From DATKFM01 sp963851215 (GTDB lineage: Bacteria; Pseudomonadota; Alphaproteobacteria; Dongiales; Dongiaceae), in NCBI GenBank assembly GCA_963851215.1, contig CAWKOG010000016.1, positions 558,001-622,000 on the forward strand: 64,000 nt of DNA, given 5' to 3'. The notes below the pieces were generated by a model. The model did no database searches and was not told where the DNA came from. It saw nothing but the letters and a program-made list of their open reading frames with translations. The position numbers and the translations under genes are program-made. Below, piece after piece: positions 56,351-64,000 of this stretch; positions within the stretch are counted from its first letter, which is position 1; every line of letters begins with the position of its first letter.

Positions 56351-56468
56351 GGTACGGTGTAAGAGCTTAACCTTCACCTGCCGCATAACCGCCGCGAATG
56401 CGCCGCATCGCTGCCGCCAATCCGTGGCTCCATAGTCTGATTCGAAACTGAATGGCGGGTCGACCGAA

Positions 56469-57131
56469 ATGACAAGAAAGCAGCTCGCGCTCGGTGCGCT
56501 CGTAATTTGCGTTCTGGCTGTGCTCATTGGCTACCAAGCCGCATTTTCGGCATCACCGCAATTCCGCGACGGCGATCTCATCTTCCAGCAGACCAACGGC
56601 CGGCAATCGGCGGCCGTGCTCGCCGCCATCGGCAGCCCTTTCACCCATATGGGCATCGTCCGCCTGCGCGGCGGGACGCCCGTGGTGGTGGAGGCCATCG
56701 GGCCGGTGCAGGAGACGCCCCTGGAGGAATTTATCGGCCGCGGCGACGGCCGGCGATTTGCGCTCTATCGCCTGCGCGAGCTGCCGCCGGAAGCCGCCGT
56801 CGCGATGTTCCGCGCCGCCGAGCGCTATTACGGCCGGCCCTATGACATCCTGTTCCGACCCGGCGACGACGCGCTCTATTGCAGCGAGCTGCCGCGTCTG
56901 GCCTTCGCCGCCGCCGGGATCGATCTCGGCCGCGAGCAGAGGCTGCGCGATCTCAACATCGCCGACGCCGCCGTGGCCGCCCTCATTGCCGCGCGGTGGC
57001 AGAAGCATCCCGATTGCAAATCGGCCGGCAGCGCCGAAGCCTGCACACGCATCATCCTGGACCAGCCGATCGTCACCCCCGCCTCCATCGCCGCCGATAG
57101 CGATATCGAACTGATTTATTCGGATTTCTAG
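56469..57131 (+). CDS. YiiX/YebB-like NlpC/P60-superfamily cysteine hydrolase
   Basis: A 220-residue protein anchored or exported by an N-terminal helix (ALGALVICVLAVLIGYQAAF). FRDGDLIFQQ, SPFTHMGIVRLRGG with a candidate catalytic His, and LYCSELPRLAFAAAG with a candidate catalytic Cys match YiiX-like circularly permuted NlpC/P60 proteins, which act as lipid- or cell-wall-related hydrolases. The start is ATG 56469. Next gene along is a DUF2272 protein, another possible papain-like hydrolase. Substrate unknown. Confidence 0.82.
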   Translation: MTRKQLALGALVICVLAVLIGYQAAFSASPQFRDGDLIFQQTNGRQSAAVLAAIGSPFTHMGIVRLRGGTPVVVEAIGPVQETPLEEFIGRGDGRRFALYRLRELPPEAAVAMFRAAERYYGRPYDILFRPGDDALYCSELPRLAFAAAGIDLGREQRLRDLNIADAAVAALIAARWQKHPDCKSAGSAEACTRIILDQPIVTPASIAADSDIELIYSDF

Positions 57132-57150
57132 CGGCGTACGAAAGACGGTG

Positions 57151-57174
57151 TCTCTGTGCCTTTTTTCACAGAGA
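57151..57174. terminator. Hairpin TCTCTGTG/CACAGAGA
   Basis: A perfect 8-bp stem with a loop of CC and six T lies 20 bp after the YiiX-like gene. The stem is the core of the CACAGAG repeat family seen at 4533-4799, so it may be a minimal or decayed copy of that repeat; termination is possible. Confidence 0.45.
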
Positions 57175-57252
57175 ACCGGCATAGCAGCTGCTGAAATCCC
57201 CCGATACGGATTCTATTGCGAAGCATCCGTCTTCTTTTCAATGGAGATAGAC

Positions 57253-57891
57253 ATGGCCTTTGCAGCAGACCTCGTGGCATCTGCGGTTCGTGAACTCGCG
57301 ATGTGGGAGGACAACGACCTCGTCGAGTGCATTCGCGATCCCCGATCCGCCGAAAAGCCCAAGAAGCCCGTCGGCAATCCCAGAACCCAACCGGGTTCCA
57401 AACGCGTGGCGGAGTATTGGCAAGGCGGCCTTGGAGAACCCAACTTGAATGGATGCAGCGACCTCGCCTGGTCGGCTGCTTTCATTTGCTGGAACATGCG
57501 GCAGGCGGGAATGCGGATTGAGGAATTCCCGTTCAGTTCCGGGCATCACGCCTACATTCGCTGGGCGATCAACAACACGAAAGGCGAGAAACCAGGGAAA
57601 GCCTATTACGGCCGCAAGCTGGCCGACTGCAAGCCCAAGCCCGGCGACATGATCGCGCAATGGCGGAAGAGCAGGAAAACAGATCCCGATCCCAACATCA
57701 CATTCGACCGGCAGCCAGACGATTTCTATCCCTCGCATTGCGACATTGTCGTGCGCGCAACGGATCAGCAGATCATCGCGATCGGCGGCAATGTGAGCGA
57801 CCGCGTCAAGGAAACCGCTTTCGCCGCGTCGGGCGGCATACTTTCGCCAAAAAAGTCGCTGATCTGCGTCCTGGAGCTCAGGAAAACGTAA
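57253..57891 (+). CDS. DUF2272 domain protein, putative CHAP-like hydrolase
   Basis: A 212-residue protein. CSDLAWSAAFICWNMRQAG followed by SSGHHAYIRWAI, KPKPGDMIAQW and YPSHCDIVVRATDQQIIAIGGN gives the Cys..His pattern of CHAP or NlpC/P60 hydrolases. GGAG at 57243 is 6 bp before ATG 57253, which decides this start over ATG 57241 and GTG 57148. No signal peptide is seen, so it may act in the cytoplasm or be released by other means. Family is reasonably sure; activity is inferred. Confidence 0.8.
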   Translation: MAFAADLVASAVRELAMWEDNDLVECIRDPRSAEKPKKPVGNPRTQPGSKRVAEYWQGGLGEPNLNGCSDLAWSAAFICWNMRQAGMRIEEFPFSSGHHAYIRWAINNTKGEKPGKAYYGRKLADCKPKPGDMIAQWRKSRKTDPDPNITFDRQPDDFYPSHCDIVVRATDQQIIAIGGNVSDRVKETAFAASGGILSPKKSLICVLELRKT

Positions 57892-57955
57892 TCTGCCGGG
57901 AGTCAACTCCGGCCGCTTTTACCGGCGCGACCGGCGGTGATAGCGTGCCGGCGTC

Positions 57956-58417
57956 ATGCGCATCACCATCGCCGCCGTCGGGAAATGGAAGGCCGGGCCG
58001 GAACGCGCCCTGTTCGAGGAATATAAGAAACGCCTGAAATGGCCGCTGGCGCTAAAGGAGGTGGAGGAACGCCGCCCCCTGCCCGCGCCGCAGCTCAAGT
58101 CCCGGGAGGCCGAACTGCTGCTCGGCGCCATCCCGGAGAAAGCGGCACTGCTGATCGCGCTCGACGAACGGGGCAAGACGTTCTCCAGCGAAGCGCTGGC
58201 GAAACAGATCGCCCTCTGGCAGCAGAACGGGACGGCCGAGGCCGCTTTCGTCATCGGCGGCGCCGACGGCCTCGACGAATCGATCCGCAAGCGCGCCGGC
58301 CTGCTATTGTCGCTAGGCGCAATGACCTGGCCCCATATGCTGGTGCGGGTCATGCTGATCGAACAGCTCTACCGCGCCCAGCAGATCCTGGCCGGCCATC
58401 CCTACCACCGGGCCTAG
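57956..58417 (+). CDS. rlmH: 23S rRNA (pseudouridine1915-N3)-methyltransferase RlmH
   Basis: A 153-residue SPOUT-class methyltransferase acting on pseudouridine 1915 of 23S rRNA. LIALDERGKTFSSEALA, FVIGGADGLDESIRKRA and the C-terminal YRAQQILAGHPYHR are the conserved RlmH motifs. The family length is 153-160. ATG 57956 is the first codon of MRITIAAVGKWK. It heads the rlmH-lipoprotein-gpmI-envC-ctpA run. Confidence 0.96.
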   Translation: MRITIAAVGKWKAGPERALFEEYKKRLKWPLALKEVEERRPLPAPQLKSREAELLLGAIPEKAALLIALDERGKTFSSEALAKQIALWQQNGTAEAAFVIGGADGLDESIRKRAGLLLSLGAMTWPHMLVRVMLIEQLYRAQQILAGHPYHRA

Positions 58418-58458
58418 TCCTCGGCTATCTTGCCTCCGTCCAAACCCCCTGCAGGAGA

Positions 58459-59064
58459 ATGAATGTGAATTACCGGATCAGCCGCCTCCTGGCCGGCCTG
58501 TTGCTTGCGGCCAGCCTCTCGGGCTGCGTCGCCTCCACCAACCCGATCGGTCCGCCGGAGGCGGCGATCGAGGCGCCGCGCCTGCTGGGCGTCTGGACCG
58601 CCGATGGCGGCGGCGAGGGCAACCGCGCGTGGGAATTCGTCCATATCCTGGCCAAGGGCGACGACAAGAAGCATCTGGATATCCTGGTGGCCAATCACGA
58701 GGAGAAGACCTGGGTGGTGTTCGAAGGCTATGTGACCACCGTGGGCGAGCGGCAATTCCTCAACCTGCGCATCGCCGCGGCCGACGCAACCACCACGGCG
58801 CAGATGGCGAAATACCAGCAGCGGGCGAACTATCCCTATGGCTTCGCCGCTATCGCCTTCGAGAGCGACGGCCGGCTGAAGGTGGCCTACGCGGGCGAGG
58901 TCCTGGCCAAGGCGGTGCAGGCCAACCAGCTTGCCGGCGAATCCCAGGGCGATTGGGATGTCTTCATCTCCGCCCCCTCGGAATCGATCGCCAATATCCT
59001 GGCCGGCGCCGACGATTCCGTGCTGTACGCCAAGCCGTTCTATTACAAGCGGCTCGGTCCATGA
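58459..59064 (+). CDS. Lipoprotein of unknown function
   Basis: A protein of about 200 residues with a lipoprotein signal ending LSGC. The remainder is beta-rich (FVHILAKGDDKKHLDILVANH, written here in parts as FVHILAKG and LDILVANH, then WVVFEGYVTTVGERQFLNL). GGAG (58454-58457) is too close to ATG 58459 and better spaced for GTG 58465, so the start could be either. It lies between rlmH and gpmI. I do not recognise a named family. Confidence 0.75.
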   Translation: MNVNYRISRLLAGLLLAASLSGCVASTNPIGPPEAAIEAPRLLGVWTADGGGEGNRAWEFVHILAKGDDKKHLDILVANHEEKTWVVFEGYVTTVGERQFLNLRIAAADATTTAQMAKYQQRANYPYGFAAIAFESDGRLKVAYAGEVLAKAVQANQLAGESQGDWDVFISAPSESIANILAGADDSVLYAKPFYYKRLGP

Positions 59065-59175
59065 GCTGCGTCCTTCGGACGCAGTCTGGCGGCGCGAAAA
59101 ACACACGGATTCGTTAATGCGGCGGGACGGGCCCTGCCCTACCCATGCCCCAATCCAGCCGCTATATAGTCCGGC

Positions 59176-60762
59176 ATGTCAGCGAAACGACCGCGCCCCG
59201 TCATCCTCTGCATCCTCGACGGCTGGGGCGAGCGCCACGACCAGGACCACAACGCCATCCAGCTAGCCCATACGCCCGTATGGGACGGCTTCATGCGCGA
59301 CTGCCCCCATGGCCTGATCGACGCCTCGGAACTCCATGTCGGCCTGCCGCAGGGCCAGATGGGCAATTCCGAGGTCGGCCATATGAACATCGGCGCCGGC
59401 CGGGTGGTGATGCAGGATCTGCCGCGCGTCGACGCCGCCATCGCCCAGGGCGAGGTCAGGGCCAACCCGGCGATGACCGCCTTCATCGGCAAGCTCAAGG
59501 CCAGCGGCGGCACTTGCCATCTGATGGGCCTGATGTCGCCGGGTGGCGTGCATTCCCACCAGGACCATATCGCCGCATTGGCGCGCATCCTGGTTGAGGC
59601 CGGCGTTCCCGTCGCCATCCACGCTTTCTTCGACGGCCGCGACACGCCGCCCTCCAGCGCCCGCGGCTTCGTGGCGGATTTTGAGCGCCACATCGCCGGC
59701 CTGCGCGGCGCGGGTATCGCCACCATCGGCGGCCGCTATTTCGCCATGGACCGGGACAAGCGGTGGGAGCGCGTCGCACTCGCCTATGACACGCTGGTGA
59801 ACGGCAAGGGCGAGACCGCGGCCACGGCGACCGCCGCGATCGATGCGGCCTATGGCCGCGGCGAGACCGATGAATTCGTGAAACCCACGTCCGTGGCCGG
59901 CTATCGCGGCATGAAGGACGGCGACGGTGTGCTGATGGCCAATTTCCGCGCCGACCGCGCGCGCCAGATCCTGACGGCGCTGCTGGACCCGAAGTTCGAC
60001 GCCTTCACCCGCCCGCGCACCGTGAAATTCGCCGCGGCGCTCGGCATGAGCGAATACTCCACCGCGCTGAACGCCTTCATGGCCGCGCTGTTTCCCGCCG
60101 AGCGGCTGAGCCATGTTCTGGGCGCAGTAGTGGCCGACGCGGGCATGACCCAGCTCCGCATCGCCGAAACCGAGAAATACGCCCACGTGACGTTTTTCCT
60201 CAATGGCGGCGAGGAGACGCTGTTTCCCGGCGAGGAACGCATCCTCGTGCCCTCGCCGAAGGTGGCGACCTACGACCTGCAGCCGGAGATGTCGGCCTTC
60301 GAGGTGACGGACAAGCTGGTGGACGCTATCCGCGCCGGCAAATTCGACCTCATCGTCGTCAACTATGCCAACACCGACATGGTTGGCCATACCGGCGATC
60401 TACAGGCGGCGATCAAGGCGGTGGAGACCGTCGATGCCTGCCTCGGCCGCCTGCGCGATGCGGTGGCGGCCCAGGGCGGCGCCATGATCATCACCGCCGA
60501 CCACGGCAACGCCGAGACCATGCAGGACCCGCAAACCCGTGAACCGCATACCGCCCACACGCTGAACCGCGTGCCGGTGATCCTGGTCAACGGCGCGGCG
60601 GCGGTCAGTAAGCTGCGCGACGGCCGGCTGGCCGATATCGCGCCGACGCTGCTGGCGCTGATGGGGCTGCCCCTGCCGGCGGAGATGACCGGGCAGTCGC
60701 TGATTCCGGCCGACGCTGCCGCAGCGCCCGCCGAGGAAGCCGGTCGGCGTGCGTCGGCCTGA
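59176..60762 (+). CDS. gpmI: 2,3-bisphosphoglycerate-independent phosphoglycerate mutase
   Basis: A 528-residue manganese-dependent mutase interconverting 3- and 2-phosphoglycerate in glycolysis. Metal ligands include Asp15 (LDGWGE) and the ITADHGNAE motif; the phospho-Ser65 is in GNSEVGHMNIGAGR. HSHQDHI, FFDGRDTPP and YANTDMVGHTG also match. ATG 59176. Its end overlaps the envC GTG start by 14 bp. Confidence 0.97.
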   Translation: MSAKRPRPVILCILDGWGERHDQDHNAIQLAHTPVWDGFMRDCPHGLIDASELHVGLPQGQMGNSEVGHMNIGAGRVVMQDLPRVDAAIAQGEVRANPAMTAFIGKLKASGGTCHLMGLMSPGGVHSHQDHIAALARILVEAGVPVAIHAFFDGRDTPPSSARGFVADFERHIAGLRGAGIATIGGRYFAMDRDKRWERVALAYDTLVNGKGETAATATAAIDAAYGRGETDEFVKPTSVAGYRGMKDGDGVLMANFRADRARQILTALLDPKFDAFTRPRTVKFAAALGMSEYSTALNAFMAALFPAERLSHVLGAVVADAGMTQLRIAETEKYAHVTFFLNGGEETLFPGEERILVPSPKVATYDLQPEMSAFEVTDKLVDAIRAGKFDLIVVNYANTDMVGHTGDLQAAIKAVETVDACLGRLRDAVAAQGGAMIITADHGNAETMQDPQTREPHTAHTLNRVPVILVNGAAAVSKLRDGRLADIAPTLLALMGLPLPAEMTGQSLIPADAAAAPAEEAGRRASA

Positions 60763-61979
60763 TGCCCGGCCGCTGGCCCGCATCGTTGCCGCCGGAGCGT
60801 TCGGGCTGGCGTTGACCTCATTTGCGACCGCCGAGCCCGGCCCCGATCGCGGCGACGATCCCATGCGCCATGTGGAGGACGCCATCGCCGCCGAGGAACA
60901 GCGGCTGCAATCATTGACCTCGCAATCCCAGGATTTGGGCGCCGAGATGGACCGGCTGCAGCGGCAGCTGGTGGACTACGCCGCCCAGGTGCAGCAGCGG
61001 GAGGCGGAACTCGCTGAACTCGACCAGCAGGTGATCCTTCTGGAAACGACCCGCGCGGCGAAGCTGGCGGGTATGGAAAATCAGCGTTCCGATCTCGGCG
61101 CACTTGTGTCCGTGCTGCAACGGCTGTCGATGCAGCCCCGCGAAGCCCTGATCCTGGGCTATCAGTCGCCGCGGGACATGGTTTTGAGTGCGGAACTTCT
61201 GAACTATGCGCTGCCGGGCATCCAAGCCAAGGCGGCGCGGCTGAAACAGGAACTGGCCGACATCCAGAGCCTGCGTGAGGATGCCGACGAAGCAGCGCCG
61301 GGAGATCGCCACGGCGGCCGAATCCCTGCGCGGCGTGCGCGAGGGCATCAAGCGCCTGGTGGCGCAAAAGGCCAGCCTGCGCCGCGTCACCGAGGAGGAC
61401 CGGGCGGAAGCCGACCGCCGGGTCCAGGAACTGGCCCGGCAGGCCGAAGATTTGCGGGAGCTGCTGGAGGCGATGCCGGCTATGCCGCGGGCGCCGGAAA
61501 TCAAGCCTGAGATCGGCAGCGCGGCAACCGCCCCCGTCATCCTGCGGCTGGAACCGCCCAAGGATTTGAAAGATTTCCCGCGCAGGCGGGACGGCGTGAT
61601 CCCGCCCGTGGTGGGCGGCGTTGTGGCCAGTTTCGGCCAGATCGCCGAAGATGGCACGAAAAGCGAGGGAATCCTCTTCGAAGCCCTACCCGGGGCCCAG
61701 GTGGTCGCTCCCCATGACGGCCAGGCGGTGTTTCGCGGACCTTTTCGCAGTTATGGCGAGCTTTTGATTATCGAGCACCAGAACGGCTATCATACACTCC
61801 TGGCCGGCCTGGGCCGGACCGATGTGGTGGTCGGCCAATGGGTGCTTGCCGGGGAGCCGGTTGGTGTTATGGATGTGTTGGTGAATAGCCGGCCCCGGCT
61901 CTATGTCGAATTCAGGCGCTATGGCAAAGCGATTGACCCATGGCCCTGGCTTGAAGCCCGTATGAACAAGGTGGAATGA
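60749..61979 (+). CDS. EnvC-like murein hydrolase activator, reading frame broken at about 61280
   Basis: A periplasmic coiled-coil protein with a LytM/M23 domain that activates cell-division amidases. The signal peptide and coiled coil (EEQRLQSLTSQSQDLGAEM, LVDYAAQVQQREAELAEL) are in the first frame; from about 61280 (KQRREIATAAESLRG) the second coil and the LytM domain (GVVASFGQ, GAQVVAPHDGQAVFRGPF, NGYHTLLAGLG) are in the next. The span is one base over 410 codons. The M23 zinc ligands HxxxD and HxH are not all visible, as is normal for the non-catalytic EnvC group. GTG 60749 is the only usable start. Confidence 0.85.
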
Positions 61980-63362
61980 ACGATCCCATGCGATATGCCC
62001 GTTTCGCGGCTGTGACTGCCGCCCTTCTGCTGTCGGCCGGCACTCTTGCGACCGCACAGACGACGAACAACAGCGACACCTACGAGCAGTTGCGGCTGTT
62101 CGGCGACGTCTTTGAAAAGGTCCGCGCCGACTATGTGGAGGAGGTGACCGACGAGCAGCTGATCGAATACGCGATCAACGGCATGTTGAGTTCGCTCGAT
62201 CCCCATTCCAGCTACCTGACCGCCAAGGACTTCGAGGAAATGCAGGTCCAGACCAAAGGCGAATTTGGCGGACTTGGCATCGAGGTCACCATGGAGAACG
62301 GCGTCATCAAGGTGGTGTCGCCGATCGACGAGACCCCGGCGTCCCGCGCCGGCCTGCAGCCGGGCGACTACATCATCCAGCTCGACGGCGAACCGGTGAT
62401 GGGGCTGAAATTTGTCGCAGGCCGTGGACAAGATGCGCGGTCCGGTGGACTCCAAGATCGTGCTGACCGTGCAGCGCGGCGACGGCGAGCCGTTCGAAGT
62501 CACGCTGGTACGCGCCGTGATCAAGGTGCAATCCTCCCGGGGCCGCCTCGAACAGGGCGACATCGCCTATCTGCGGGTCACCAGCTTCACCGAACAGACC
62601 GGCAACGGCATGGAAGCCGCCTTCAAGAAACTGAAGGACGAGTCCAAGGGCAAGCTGGTCGGCGTCGTGCTCGATCTCCGCAACAATCCCGGCGGGCTGC
62701 TGGACCAGGCGATCGCCGTGTCCGATGCCTTCCTTGACAAGGGCGAGATCGTCTCCACCCGCGGCCGTCACGAGGACGAGGCGCAGCGCTACAACGCCCG
62801 TCCCGGCGATATCGCCGAGGGGCTGCCTGTCGTCATCCTGGTGAATGGCGGTTCCGCCTCGGCATCGGAGATCGTCGCCGGCGCGCTGCAGGACCATCGC
62901 CGCGCCATCGTCATGGGCACAAAGTCGTTCGGCAAAGGCTCGGTGCAGACGATCATCCCGCTGCCCGCCCATGGCGCCATGCGGCTGACCACGGCGCGCT
63001 ACTACACGCCGTCGGGCCGGTCGATCCAGGGGCTTGGGATCGAGCCCGATATCAAAGTGGAGCAGGCGAAGCTCGAAGTCGTCGAACCGACGCGCCGCTT
63101 CGGCGAGGCCGATCTGCCCGGCGCCCTGGAGAATCCGGACCGGCCGAAGACCGGCGAGGAGCCGGCGCCGGCGCCGCAATCGAACACCACCACGCCGCCG
63201 AGCGAGGGCACGCCGCCGACCGAAGGCACGCCGCCGAGCAACGGCACCGCGCCGGCGACCGCCGGAACGACCCCGCCGGAACAGCCGGTGGACTACCAGC
63301 TCGCCCGCGCGCTGGATCTGCTCCATGGCATTGCGCTCTATCGGACCAGCCAGCTCAACTGA
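61976..63362 (+). CDS. ctpA: Carboxy-terminal processing peptidase CtpA (S41), reading frame broken at about 62411
   Basis: A periplasmic serine protease. A signal peptide and N-terminal SSLDPHSSYLTAKDF precede a PDZ domain (GLGIEVTMENG, AGLQPGDYIIQLDGEPV). Directly after MGLK the frame is lost: removing one base from AAATTT at 62408-62413 gives MGLNLSQAVDKMRGP, the expected continuation. The catalytic Ser lies in NGGSASASEIVAG and the Lys in KSFGKGSVQT. A Thr/Pro-rich repeat tail (TPPSEGTPPTEGTPP) precedes the end. ATG 61976 overlaps the envC stop as ATGA. Confidence 0.9.
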
Positions 63363-63443
63363 CCGGATGAGGCCGCGGCGCGCCGGTTCATCGCCGGCGT
63401 TGCCGCGGCGTCAGCCGGACGGGCCGCCTCGCGGCTTTGCGCC

Positions 63444-63944
63444 ATGACGAAGCGGGACTTCTCGCACCTGCCCTACCGCCGCGGCGTCGGCATCATGCTG
63501 CTGAACGACCGCGCCGAGGTGTTCGTCGCCCAGCGCATCGATATGCCCTCCAGCGCCTGGCAAATGCCCCAGGGCGGCATCGACGAGGGCGAGGATCCGG
63601 CCGCTGCCGCCTGGCGCGAGATGGCCGAGGAGATCGGCACGGACAAAGCCGAACTGCTGGCGGAAAGCCGGGACTGGCATCGCTACGATCTGCCGCCCGA
63701 TCTGGTGCCACGCCTGTGGAAGGGCAGGTATCGCGGCCAGGAACAGCGCTGGTTCGCCTTCCGCTTTGCTGGTAGCGACGACGACATCGATATCGAGACG
63801 GAGAATCCGGAGTTCAGCGCCTGGCGCTGGGCGTCGCTGGCGGAGCTGCCGTCGATCATCGTGCCGTTCAAGCGGCCGCTCTATATGCAACTGGTCGAGG
63901 AATTCCAGCCGGTGGTGTCGAAACTCGGCAGCGCGAAGCGCTAA
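63444..63944 (+). CDS. rppH: RNA pyrophosphohydrolase RppH
   Basis: A 166-residue Nudix hydrolase that removes pyrophosphate from 5'-triphosphate RNA and so starts mRNA decay. The Nudix box is GGIDEGEDPAAAAWREMAEE, continuing IG, with the REMxEE core intact. YRRGVGIMLLN, WQMPQGG and QRWFAFRF match the IalA/RppH group of alphaproteobacteria. ATG 63444. It follows ctpA by 81 bp. Confidence 0.95.
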   Translation: MTKRDFSHLPYRRGVGIMLLNDRAEVFVAQRIDMPSSAWQMPQGGIDEGEDPAAAAWREMAEEIGTDKAELLAESRDWHRYDLPPDLVPRLWKGRYRGQEQRWFAFRFAGSDDDIDIETENPEFSAWRWASLAELPSIIVPFKRPLYMQLVEEFQPVVSKLGSAKR

Positions 63945-63962
63945 GCCGCAAGAGCACCGCCG

Positions 63963-64000
63963 TTATGCGTCGGCGCGGGCGAGCTGGTTGATGCGGAAAC
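63963..64000 (-). CDS. 3' end of a minus-strand gene, product unknown
   Basis: A TAA on the minus strand (63965-63963) closes an open frame encoding FRINQLARADA that runs off the right edge. Only 12 codons are visible. It is convergent with rppH. I cannot identify the product. Confidence 0.35.
   Translation of the reverse strand, partial: FRINQLARADA

Overview
The window is GC-rich, densely coding DNA from an alphaproteobacterium, probably Rhodospirillales-like. This is inferred from gene content and order: ribF-ileS-lspA-DUF3035(BamF-like)-M16-M16 and rlmH-gpmI-envC-ctpA-rppH are alphaproteobacterial arrangements, and rluB/rsmD, which usually neighbour each other, are both present. I see no tRNA, rRNA, CRISPR array, transposase or prophage gene.

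Layout. 0-7.6 kb: the end of a homocysteine S-methyltransferase gene, a peptidase C26 amidohydrolase, an HxlR regulator divergent from nitronate monooxygenase, wrbA, rluB, two overlapping ureohydrolases and rsmD. 7.6-14.5 kb: an EamA exporter, a MarR/EmrA/EmrB efflux locus, a PECR-like SDR and an MFS carrier. 14.5-24.9 kb: a minus-strand housekeeping run (maoC, ribF, ileS, lspA, bamF-like, two M16 peptidases, mutL). 25-33 kb: amidase, nhaA, a copper nitrite reductase module (nirK-nirV behind an FNR/Dnr-type box), a non-pyrrolysine MttB homologue and an MFS carrier. 33.5-37.2 kb: a hybrid histidine kinase with its HPt protein. 37.2-47.8 kb: a nucleoside uptake and salvage cluster reading leftward (BMP-type binding protein, ATPase, two permeases, cdd, punA, deoC, deoA, MFS, upp). 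48-55.5 kb: hutH, GNAT, an orphan amino-acid binding protein, a corrinoid protein, an SDR, the divergent ohrR/ohr pair with two palindromic operators, and a glutamine-synthetase-like gene. 55.7-64 kb: two small membrane proteins, two putative cysteine hydrolases (YiiX-like and DUF2272), rlmH, a lipoprotein, gpmI, envC, ctpA and rppH.

Two features cut across the window. First, at least eight and perhaps ten recognisable genes (EamA, MarR, emrA, emrB, mutL, possibly nirV, ohrR, the GS-like gene, envC, ctpA) read correctly only if exactly one surplus base is removed; none needs a base added. This looks like insertion-biased sequence error, but the strict direction deserves checking. Second, at least six families of palindromic intergenic repeats occupy the larger gaps. 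Two copies have entered coding sequence: one supplies the C-terminal tail of RluB, the other part of the N-terminus of the nucleoside ABC ATPase.

The most interesting biology is the overlapping ureohydrolase pair, in which one subunit has Cys where the family has its substrate-binding Glu, and the compact nucleoside scavenging locus.
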